Shown: in pieces, positions 1-5,484 of the stretch
How positions within the stretch are numbered: the first letter of the stretch is position 1
How the letters are laid out: each line of letters starts with the position of its first letter
Translations under genes and position numbers: made by a program
Origin: Rhodobiaceae bacterium
GTDB lineage: Bacteria > Pseudomonadota > Alphaproteobacteria > Parvibaculales > Parvibaculaceae
Reading direction: 5' to 3'
Length of the DNA stretch: 5,484 nt
Assembly (NCBI GenBank): GCA_002746275.1
Contig: NVWR01000003.1
Coordinates: 142,950 to 148,433 of the forward strand
Notes under the pieces: generated by a model
What the model was told of the DNA's origin: nothing
Databases searched by the model: none
Seen by the model: only the letters and a program-made list of their open reading frames with translations

Positions 1-630
1 TACGGGATGGGGCCGGAGATTCTGCGCGACGTTTCTTTTCATTTAGAGCCAGGTTCTCTGCATTTTCTGACCGGACCCTCGGGCGCTGGCAAGACCTCGC
101 TCTTGAAATTGATGTTCCTCGCGCACAAACCTTCAAGGGGCCTTATCTCCATGTTTGGCCAGGACATCGCGACCACCTCGCGGGCAGAACTGCCCGGTCT
201 GCGCCGACGCATCGGCGTTGTGTTTCAGGAATTCCGCCTGCTCGAACACCTCACGACCTATGAGAACGTTGCCCTGCCATTGCGCGTTCTCGGGCAGGAA
301 GAAGCCGATTATCGCGATGACGTGGAAGAATTGCTCACCTGGGTTGGTCTGGGAGACCGGATGCAGGCACGTCCCTCAACCCTGTCAGGGGGAGAACAGC
401 AACGCGCAGCCATTGCGCGCGCCGTCGTCGGGCGCCCCGCATTGCTGCTTGCTGATGAGCCCACAGGCAATGTGGACCCGGAGATGGGACAACGCCTCCT
501 GCGTCTGTTCATCGAACTGAACCGGCTTGGCACATCCGTTCTGATTGCCACCCACGACCGGGCCTTGATCGAACGGACACCTGCGCCAGAGCTCATCATC
601 CAAAACGGGGAGCTGACCTATCGTGCCTGA
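1..630 (+). CDS. ftsE: Cell division ATP-binding protein FtsE (5' end outside window)
   Basis: FtsE is the cytoplasmic ATPase of the FtsEX divisome complex, an ABC-type machine that uses ATP to switch on periplasmic peptidoglycan hydrolases during septation. All ABC ATPase motifs are present in order: Walker A GPSGAGKT (73-96), Q-loop Gln in VVFQEF (226-228), signature LSGGEQQR (382-405), Walker B LLLADE (442-459), D-loop GNVD (466-477) and the H-loop His in ATHD (553-555). The reading frame is open to base 1, where it reads Tyr-Gly before the first Met at base 7. FtsE proteins normally have about 15-20 residues before this point, including the aromatic that stacks on adenine, so the Met at 7 is internal and the true start lies upstream of the window. 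The TGA at 628-630 lies inside the start of ftsX, which points to translational coupling. Nothing looks degraded. Confidence 0.96.
   Translation, partial: YGMGPEILRDVSFHLEPGSLHFLTGPSGAGKTSLLKLMFLAHKPSRGLISMFGQDIATTSRAELPGLRRRIGVVFQEFRLLEHLTTYENVALPLRVLGQEEADYRDDVEELLTWVGLGDRMQARPSTLSGGEQQRAAIARAVVGRPALLLADEPTGNVDPEMGQRLLRLFIELNRLGTSVLIATHDRALIERTPAPELIIQNGELTYRA
607..612 (+). promoter_or_regulatory. Ribosome binding site for ftsX (GGGGAG)
   Basis: GGGGAG lies inside the end of ftsE, 10 bases before the GTG at 623. It supports that non-ATG start. The same hexamer at the same spacing precedes an in-frame TTG in plsC (see 2308-2313). Confidence 0.6.
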
Positions 631-1594
631 AGGCTCCACAGATCACGCAACATCACTGTCCGAAAACTGGCTCGATCAGGCCAAAAGCTGGCTTGCTGTC
701 GGCGTGGGCAAACTGACCCCGAGACCCAAGATCGGCATCATGCCGCCCGCCGACATTACCGGTGCCACCTTGGTCCTTGTGGTGGCAGCCATGTGCTATC
801 TCGCCTGCCTGGCATTGGGCGCAATGGTGACCGTCACCCGGTCTGCCTCAGACTGGAGTACTCAGCTGGAAGGCTCGCTCACCATTCAGGTCAAACCGCA
901 AAACGACATCGCCACGGAAGATCAGGTAAGTGCTGCTCTTGCCATTCTGGACGGAACCCCAGGAATAGCCAGCGCACAAGCGCTATCGGATACCGATGTC
1001 AGGGCGCTACTTGATCCTTGGCTGGGAGAAGCCCAGACAGGGGAGGACCTGCCGCTCCCCTCCCTCATTGATGTCAAACTCGTACCCGATGTTCAGATCG
1101 ACATGGCCCGCCTGGCGACACGTCTGGCCGCCGCCGCACCCGGCATCGAATTGGACACCCACCGACAATGGCTCGGCGAATTGTTGAACGCCGCCCGCTC
1201 TGCCACCTGGCTGTCCATCGGCATCCTGGTTCTCATTGCTATGACCACCGGCGCCATTGTCGTCTTTGCAACCCAGGCGAGTCTCGCCGCCAACCATGAA
1301 ACCGTTGAGGTGCTCCATCTGGTGGGCGCACACGATGAATTTGTTGCCAATGAAATACAACGACACTTCCTGCAACTGGGTCTGCGCGGCGGGGCCAGTG
1401 GGCTTGGGGCGGCCACGCTAACCTTCCTGCTGATCTCATGGCTGGGATCGGAAGGCAGCGCTTTTCTTCTGCCCGTCCCCGGCCTGACGCTGGGGGACTA
1501 CCCCTGGTTGCTGATCGTTCCCGCCGCCATCGCATTAACCACCACACTCGCAGCCCGAATAACCGTTTTACGGGTCCTCGCCCGGATGATTTAG
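623..1594 (+). CDS. ftsX: Cell division protein FtsX (ABC-type permease-like subunit)
   Basis: FtsX is the inner-membrane partner of FtsE; its periplasmic domain passes the ATPase signal to peptidoglycan hydrolases or their activators. The 323-residue protein has the family topology: a cytoplasmic N-terminus of about 46 residues, TM1 near 47-70, a periplasmic domain near 71-192, then three segments near 193-216, 255-274 and 294-313. The stretch VEVLHLVGAHDEF (about 228-240), followed by IQRHFLQLGLRGG (about 245-257), is the well-conserved cytoplasmic-loop region of FtsX after TM2. The start is GTG at 623, 8 bases inside ftsE; GGGGAG lies 10 bases upstream and the next in-frame Met (residue 40) would remove the cytoplasmic tail. 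Translational coupling with ftsE is likely. Identification rests on family wording plus position after ftsE. Which hydrolase it controls cannot be told from this window. Confidence 0.95.
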   Translation: MPEGSTDHATSLSENWLDQAKSWLAVGVGKLTPRPKIGIMPPADITGATLVLVVAAMCYLACLALGAMVTVTRSASDWSTQLEGSLTIQVKPQNDIATEDQVSAALAILDGTPGIASAQALSDTDVRALLDPWLGEAQTGEDLPLPSLIDVKLVPDVQIDMARLATRLAAAAPGIELDTHRQWLGELLNAARSATWLSIGILVLIAMTTGAIVVFATQASLAANHETVEVLHLVGAHDEFVANEIQRHFLQLGLRGGASGLGAATLTFLLISWLGSEGSAFLLPVPGLTLGDYPWLLIVPAAIALTTTLAARITVLRVLARMI

Positions 1595-1603
1595 TCTGTA
1601 AGC

Positions 1604-1622
1604 GGGGGGTATTATTCCTCCC
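1604..1622 (+). other. Weak hairpin and promoter-like TATTAT in the ftsX-DUF218 gap
   Basis: The 71-base gap after ftsX holds GGGGGG (1604-1609) and CCTCCC (1617-1622), which could pair in RNA with one G-U pair around a 7-base loop. No T-run follows, so it does not look like an intrinsic terminator. The loop contains TATTAT (1610-1615), close to a -10 box, but the best -35 partner (ATGATT at 1586-1591, 18-base spacer) is poor. It may be a weak internal promoter or only a short spacer. Confidence 0.22.
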
Positions 1623-1665
1623 ACTATGTTAAACTGTTCGCTCTGAAAACCAGCGGTAGCCGGTC

Positions 1666-2289
1666 ATGGGAAAAAAAATCACAACTCTTTTAGGCGGGCT
1701 TCGTCGCCACTTCAGACTTGTCTTAACGGGCGTGGCTGTGACCGGGCTTGCCTATGCTGTGGGTTTTTTCTGGTTCCTGAACAAGATTCCGGACACCAGT
1801 TCTCCCCCGCCTCCTCAAACCGATGCCATTGTGGTGCTGACCGGTGGGGCCGAGCGCATCGAAACGGCCCTGCAGCTCCTCTCTTCCGGCAATGGCAAGC
1901 GCCTGCTGATTTCCGGCGTTCATCCAGGCGTCACACGCGATGCGTTGAAGGACTTGGTAAGCGCCGACACCACCTTGTTTGATTGTTGCGTGGATGTGGA
2001 TTGGCGGGCCGAGAGCACCATCGGCAACGCCGCTGAGGCCGCCGCCTGGGCGGACACAAACGGGTTTCAAAGCCTGACCGTTGTCACCAGCGCCTATCAC
2101 CTGCCGCGCGCGCTGCAAGAACTTACACACGCCATGCCAGAAGTTACGCTGACAGGGTATCCGGTCTTTCACGATGCGGTCCGTCTGGATGAGTGGTGGC
2201 TCTATCAAGGAACCACCCGCCTTCTCATTTCCGAATACTCCAAATTTCTGCTAACCGTGGTGCGCTTGGGGGGCCTCGAAGAAGCATGA
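1666..2289 (+). CDS. Membrane-anchored DUF218 protein of the YdcF/SanA/ElyC type
   Basis: The 207-residue protein has a short basic N-terminus, one hydrophobic segment (about 18-37) and then a single DUF218 domain that should face the periplasm. Family hallmarks are visible: DAIVVLTGG (53-61) with Arg64 in the following helix, the segment ESTIGNAAEAAAW (116-128), and TSAYHLPRAL (141-150). Homologues include E. coli SanA and ElyC, tied to vancomycin resistance at high temperature, envelope integrity and undecaprenyl-phosphate-dependent polymer synthesis. The enzymatic activity of this subgroup is not settled, so no reaction is assigned. It lies between ftsX and plsC, which fits an envelope role. 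The ATG at 1666 is chosen because it gives the complete membrane anchor, though the upstream ribosome-binding match is weak. A run of eight A bases follows the start (1671-1678). Adjacent Cys107-Cys108 lie in the domain, of unknown importance. Confidence 0.85.
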   Translation: MGKKITTLLGGLRRHFRLVLTGVAVTGLAYAVGFFWFLNKIPDTSSPPPPQTDAIVVLTGGAERIETALQLLSSGNGKRLLISGVHPGVTRDALKDLVSADTTLFDCCVDVDWRAESTIGNAAEAAAWADTNGFQSLTVVTSAYHLPRALQELTHAMPEVTLTGYPVFHDAVRLDEWWLYQGTTRLLISEYSKFLLTVVRLGGLEEA

Positions 2290-2293
2290 GGCC

Positions 2294-3058
2294 TTGCGTA
2301 AAAATGTGGGGAGAAAATCAGCTTTGATCCTTTTCCGGTCCATCCTGTTCAACTTTATATTCTATGTGGGCTCGGTGACGGCGGGGCTTATCGGCCTGCC
2401 GCTGCTCCTTGGCCCTTCACGCTATGCCGTGAGCTATATGCGAGCCGTCGGGCATTGGAACCTCTGGCTGCTGAAAGTCATTGCAGGCACCACCTATGAA
2501 GTGCGCGGGCTCGAGAACGTGCCCGAAACAGCCTGCGTCGTCGCCTCCAAGCACCAGTCCATGTGGGAGACCGTGAGCCTCATCTCCATTGTGGATCACC
2601 CCGCACTCGTCCTGAAACAGGAGCTGCTGTGGGTCCCCATCTATGGTCTGTATGTGCGCAAGGCGCGGATGATTGCGATCCGCCGTTCAGAGGGCCCCAA
2701 GGCTCTCCGACAGATGCTCAAACAGGCACGCCAGGCCGCCGATGAAGGCCGTCATCTGATCATTTTCCCCGAGGGAACACGGGCAGCACCCGGCGAACGC
2801 AACCCCTATATGCCAGGCGTTGCCGGTCTCTACCGTCACCTCGACGTGCCCTGCGTGCCGGTTGCCCTCAACTCCGGGCTATTCTGGCCACGGCGCAAAC
2901 TGTTGCGCAAACCCGGCAATATCATCATCGAGTTCCTGCCGCCGCTTCCTCCCGGCCTGTCGCGCAAAGACTTCATGGCCGAGCTGGAAACCCGCATTGA
3001 AAGCGCCACCGACAGACTTCTGGCAGAAGCCGGGTTCGACGCAAGCGCTCCGAAATAG
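2294..3058 (+). CDS. plsC: 1-acyl-sn-glycerol-3-phosphate acyltransferase (PlsC)
   Basis: PlsC adds the second acyl chain to lysophosphatidic acid to form phosphatidic acid, the precursor of membrane phospholipids, at the inner membrane. Using the longest frame (254 residues), a hydrophobic N-terminal anchor spans about 16-40. The acyltransferase block KHQSMWET follows, with catalytic His87 and Glu92 where many family members have Asp (HX4D). FPEGTR (158-163), which binds the glycerol phosphate, comes next, then YMPGVAGLY (172-180) and VPVALNSGLFWPRR (188-201). All blocks are in the expected order and length is normal. The start is uncertain. TTG at 2294 lies 4 bases after the previous stop but has no well-placed ribosome binding site. 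TTG at 2324 has GGGGAG 10 bases upstream and would give 244 residues starting MILFRSILFN, the more usual beginning; I favour 2324 but list the longest frame. The gene is probably cotranscribed with the DUF218 gene. Confidence 0.93.
   Translation: MRKNVGRKSALILFRSILFNFIFYVGSVTAGLIGLPLLLGPSRYAVSYMRAVGHWNLWLLKVIAGTTYEVRGLENVPETACVVASKHQSMWETVSLISIVDHPALVLKQELLWVPIYGLYVRKARMIAIRRSEGPKALRQMLKQARQAADEGRHLIIFPEGTRAAPGERNPYMPGVAGLYRHLDVPCVPVALNSGLFWPRRKLLRKPGNIIIEFLPPLPPGLSRKDFMAELETRIESATDRLLAEAGFDASAPK
2308..2313 (+). promoter_or_regulatory. Ribosome binding site pointing to a TTG start at 2324 in plsC
   Basis: GGGGAG with a 10-base spacer to the in-frame TTG at 2324 matches hexamer and spacing seen before ftsX. 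No ATG occurs in frame until 2438, beyond the membrane anchor, so a non-ATG start is forced. This site is the main reason to prefer 2324 over TTG 2294 or GTG 2306. Confidence 0.5.
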
Positions 3059-3072
3059 AACATACAAAGAAC
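3058..3072 (+). promoter_or_regulatory. Candidate LexA (SOS) box, GAAC-N7-GAAC
   Basis: GAAC at 3058-3061 and GAAC at 3069-3072 are separated by exactly seven A-rich bases; on the - strand this reads GTTC-N7-GTTC, the direct-repeat LexA operator of Alphaproteobacteria. It begins on the last base of the plsC stop codon and ends five bases before the candidate -35 box of nrdJ. The match covers all eight specified bases. LexA control of nrdJ is an inference from this match and its position. Confidence 0.55.
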
Positions 3073-3077
3073 ATTTA

Positions 3078-3106
3078 TTGACCGGAAAGACGTCCGACAC
3101 TAGGAT
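3078..3106 (+). promoter_or_regulatory. Candidate sigma-70 promoter of nrdJ
   Basis: TTGACC (3078-3083, five of six consensus bases) and TAGGAT (3101-3106, four of six) are separated by 17 bases, the optimal spacing. Transcription would start near 3112-3114, giving a leader of about 36 bases before the ATG at 3149. No intrinsic terminator is visible between plsC and this promoter, so read-through from upstream is also possible. Confidence 0.55.
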
Positions 3107-3123
3107 CACCTCCCTTGTGATCC
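3103..3123 (+). repeat. Perfect 7-bp inverted repeat over the nrdJ -10/start region
   Basis: GGATCAC (3103-3109) and GTGATCC (3117-3123) are exact reverse complements around a 7-base centre. The dyad overlaps the candidate -10 box and is centred on base 3113, close to the predicted transcription start, as a repressor operator would be. If transcribed from upstream it could instead form a small hairpin; no T-run follows, so a terminator role is unlikely. I do not recognise it as an NrdR box. Confidence 0.5.
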
Positions 3124-3148
3124 ATCCATCCGTTGAGACGCCGGTAAC

Positions 3149-5484
3149 ATGACCCTGCCCACAGACAGTTCTTCTTCACAGATCGCCTGGCCAGCTATTG
3201 CCGAGCAGATTTGGCAGATGAAATACCGGTTCACGGCCCCCGACGGCACGCCCATCGACACGTCTGTCGAGGCGACCTGGGACCGTATCGCCAGCGCCCT
3301 CGCCGCAGCTGAAGCACCCGTGCAACAGGCCAAGTGGACGGCTGAATTTAAAATCGCCCTGGAGAATTTTCGCTTTCTGCCTGCCGGACGCATTGTGGCG
3401 GGTGCTGGAACCGAACGCTCAGTGACGCTGTTCAATTGCTTCGTCATGGGAACAATCCCGGACGATATGGGCGGCATCTTCGAAGCCTTGAGAGAAGCCG
3501 CTCTCACCCTGCAACAGGGCGGCGGCATCGGCTATGACTTCTCAACCCTCCGCCCCAAAGGGGCTGCCGTCAAAGGCGTGGGGGCCGACGCTTCGGGTCC
3601 CTTGAGCTTCATGGATGTCTGGGATGCCATGTGCCGCACCATCATGTCGGCGGGCGCGCGCCGGGGTGCCATGATGGCGACCCTGGCCTGCAACCATCCC
3701 GACATTGAAGACTTTATTGAGGCAAAGCAGGAAGCCGGACGCCTCACCATGTTCAACCTGTCCGTCCTGGTCTCCGACGCCCTCATGGAGGCTGTCGAAC
3801 AAGATGCCGACTGGCCGCTTGTCTTTGGAGACACCACATACAAGGTGCTGAAAGCCCGCACCCTGTGGGACAAGATCATGGGTGCAACCTTCGCCTATGC
3901 AGAGCCCGGTGTGATTTTCATCGACCGCATCAACAAGGCAAACAATCTCAGCTATTGCGAAACCATTCACGCCACCAACCCCTGTGGCGAACAACCTTTG
4001 CCGCCTTATGGTGCCTGCCTTCTGGGCTCGATCAATCTGGCGCGGCTTGTCAACGATCCTTTTGAGGCCAACGCACAAATAGACGAAGGCGAACTCACCA
4101 ACCTTGTGCGCACGGCCGTACGAGCCATGGACAATGTGGTCGATATTTCCCGCTTCCCTCTCCCTCAGCAGGAAGAAGAAGCCAAAGCCAAACGCCGCAT
4201 TGGCCTGGGTGTAACCGGCCTTGCCGACGCCTTGGCTCTGTGTGGGGAGCGCTATGGGTCGGACGCCAGCATCGCGCTGATCAACACCTGGATGCACACC
4301 ATCCAGCGCGCGGCCTATCTCGCCTCAACCGAACTCGCGGCAGAGAAAGGCGCCTTCCCGCTGTTTGATGCGGAGGCTTTTCTGAGCGGCGAGAGCGTGA
4401 AAGCGCTTGATGAAGACATCCGCGATGCCATCGCAAAAAACGGCATCCGCAATGCGCTCCTCACCTCCATCGCACCAACCGGTACTATCTCTCTGTTTGC
4501 TGGCAATGTGTCGAGCGGGATCGAACCTATTTTCGCGCTCAGCTATTCCCGCAAAGTACTGATGCCTGATGGCACCCGGCGCGAAGAGAAAGTCGTCGAT
4601 TACGCCGTTGCTCTGTACCGTGAAAAATTTGGCGCCACAGCCACACTGCCCGACCATTTTGTGACCACCCAGAATCTCACCCCCGAAGATCATTTGAAGG
4701 TTCAGGCCGCTGTCCAGAAATACATCGACAGTTCCATTTCCAAGACCATCAACTGTCCGCCCGACCAAAGCTTCGACGACTTCAAATCGGTCTACCGCGA
4801 TGCCTATGACAGAGGCCTCAAAGGCTGCACCACCTATCGCCCCAATGAGGTGCGAGGCTCGGTTCTCGTGGCAGACACGGATGAGACCCAAACTGCCGAG
4901 ACCACACAGACAGCCTTGCCATTGGAAGCGCCTAACTTGCGACACGACCCTGTGGAGCGGGACGGCGTGGTCTATATGTCCACACCGCTTGAGCGCAACA
5001 CGGTGCTGCCGGGCTTTACCTACAAGCTGCAATGGCCTGAGAGCGATCACGCCATGTACATCACCATCAACGACATTGTGCAGGATGATCGCAGACGTCC
5101 CTTTGAGATTTTCATCAACTCCAAAAACATGGAGCACTACGCCTGGACCGTGGCGCTCACGCGGATGATTTCTGCCGTCTTCCGCCGGGGCGGCGATGTG
5201 ACCTTTGTGGTTGAAGAACTCAAAGCCGTGTTTGATCCGCGCGGCGGCGCCTGGATTGAAGGCCGTTATGTGCCAAGCCTGCTTGCTGCCATCGGCGAAG
5301 TCATTGAACAACACATGATCGACATTGGCTTCATCTCCAAAAATCAGGACAGGCCTTTATCGGAAGCCTTGAAGATGGCTGCAGGCGATGACACCAGTCC
5401 CAGACAAGGCAGTTGTCCCCGTTGTGGCGACCGCTCCCTCATCCGGCAGGAAGGCTGCGACACCTGCACAGCTTGTGGCTACTC
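3149..5484 (+). CDS. nrdJ: Adenosylcobalamin-dependent (class II) ribonucleotide reductase, 3' end outside window
   Basis: The enzyme reduces ribonucleotides, probably diphosphates in this subfamily, to deoxyribonucleotides with a thiyl radical made from coenzyme B12, without oxygen or a second subunit. The 778 visible codons begin at ATG 3149; an in-frame TGA at 3134-3136 rules out anything longer. Key residues are in order: redox Cys97 in LFNCF, glycine loop GGGIG (124-128), N277-P-C279-G-E281 with the radical Cys279 and its Asn and Glu partners, the second redox Cys290 in YGACLLGSINL, and phosphate-binding APTGTIS (442-448). After a variable linker (about 572-610) comes a TSCPD-type domain (about 624-727), then a cysteine-rich tail: C756-x2-C759, C770-x2-C773-x2-C776. 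Such tails carry the zinc-ribbon-like and shuttle cysteines that re-reduce the active site. The frame is still open at base 5484; the natural end should be close. No N-terminal ATP-cone and no intein is seen. The gene appears to have its own promoter and may be SOS-controlled. Confidence 0.96.
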   Translation, partial: MTLPTDSSSSQIAWPAIAEQIWQMKYRFTAPDGTPIDTSVEATWDRIASALAAAEAPVQQAKWTAEFKIALENFRFLPAGRIVAGAGTERSVTLFNCFVMGTIPDDMGGIFEALREAALTLQQGGGIGYDFSTLRPKGAAVKGVGADASGPLSFMDVWDAMCRTIMSAGARRGAMMATLACNHPDIEDFIEAKQEAGRLTMFNLSVLVSDALMEAVEQDADWPLVFGDTTYKVLKARTLWDKIMGATFAYAEPGVIFIDRINKANNLSYCETIHATNPCGEQPLPPYGACLLGSINLARLVNDPFEANAQIDEGELTNLVRTAVRAMDNVVDISRFPLPQQEEEAKAKRRIGLGVTGLADALALCGERYGSDASIALINTWMHTIQRAAYLASTELAAEKGAFPLFDAEAFLSGESVKALDEDIRDAIAKNGIRNALLTSIAPTGTISLFAGNVSSGIEPIFALSYSRKVLMPDGTRREEKVVDYAVALYREKFGATATLPDHFVTTQNLTPEDHLKVQAAVQKYIDSSISKTINCPPDQSFDDFKSVYRDAYDRGLKGCTTYRPNEVRGSVLVADTDETQTAETTQTALPLEAPNLRHDPVERDGVVYMSTPLERNTVLPGFTYKLQWPESDHAMYITINDIVQDDRRRPFEIFINSKNMEHYAWTVALTRMISAVFRRGGDVTFVVEELKAVFDPRGGAWIEGRYVPSLLAAIGEVIEQHMIDIGFISKNQDRPLSEALKMAAGDDTSPRQGSCPRCGDRSLIRQEGCDTCTACGY

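Noticed and set aside
309..639. Antisense frames opposite ftsE.
   Set aside because: The + strand encodes a complete set of ABC ATPase motifs; the antisense products are arginine- and serine-rich shadows without recognisable domains.
1040..1061. GGGGAG/CTCCCC inverted repeat inside ftsX.
   Set aside because: It lies fully within coding sequence with a 9-base loop, no T-run and no start codon nearby; probably incidental.
3103..3123. Intrinsic terminator for the plsC operon.
   Set aside because: The stem is only 7 bp and is not followed by a T-run; its overlap with a -10 box fits an operator better.
3059..3148. Cobalamin riboswitch ahead of the B12-dependent reductase.
   Set aside because: The gap is only 90 bases, shorter than a usual cobalamin riboswitch, and I see no B12-box-like sequence.
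3542..5314. Two long antisense frames (3542-4297 and 4325-5314) opposite nrdJ.
   Set aside because: They lie in exact codon-on-codon register with nrdJ, so antisense stops need sense codons TTA, CTA or TCA, which are rare in this GC-rich coding style. The frames end exactly at sense TCA codons (3542-3544 and 4325-4327). Their translations resemble no family I know.
3149..5484. Intein or intron inside the ribonucleotide reductase gene, a common insertion site.
   Set aside because: Conserved motifs follow one another at normal spacing in one uninterrupted frame.

Overview
The window reads as a stretch of alphaproteobacterial chromosome. It has moderately high GC with GC-rich third codon positions, and FtsE, FtsX, PlsC and the class II ribonucleotide reductase all have alphaproteobacterial wording. 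The order ftsE-ftsX-DUF218-plsC is one I associate with that class. All genes are on the + strand, coding is dense, and I see no mobile element, RNA gene or CRISPR array.

Left part (1-3058): a cell-envelope and division cluster. It holds the 3' part of ftsE (cut by the left edge), ftsX overlapping it by 8 bases, a small membrane-anchored DUF218 protein of the SanA/YdcF/ElyC type, and plsC, a 1-acylglycerol-3-phosphate acyltransferase. FtsEX is the ABC-type complex that couples septal peptidoglycan hydrolysis to division. DUF218 proteins of this type are linked to envelope integrity and undecaprenyl-phosphate use. PlsC makes phosphatidic acid for membranes. The close spacing suggests one transcription unit, though the 71-base gap after ftsX could carry a weak extra promoter.

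Right part (3149-5484): nrdJ, an adenosylcobalamin-dependent (class II) ribonucleotide reductase, cut by the right edge in its C-terminal cysteine tail, probably near its natural end.

The most informative non-coding stretch is the 90 bases between plsC and nrdJ. It contains an exact GAAC-N7-GAAC direct repeat, which is the alphaproteobacterial LexA (SOS) box read on the opposite strand. It is followed by a sigma-70-like promoter (TTGACC-N17-TAGGAT) and a perfect 7-bp dyad over the -10 and predicted start of transcription. Together these suggest that nrdJ has its own promoter and may be induced by DNA damage. This is inferred from sequence only.

The genes are recognisable families. I found no convincing undescribed multi-gene system here; the points worth following are regulatory.
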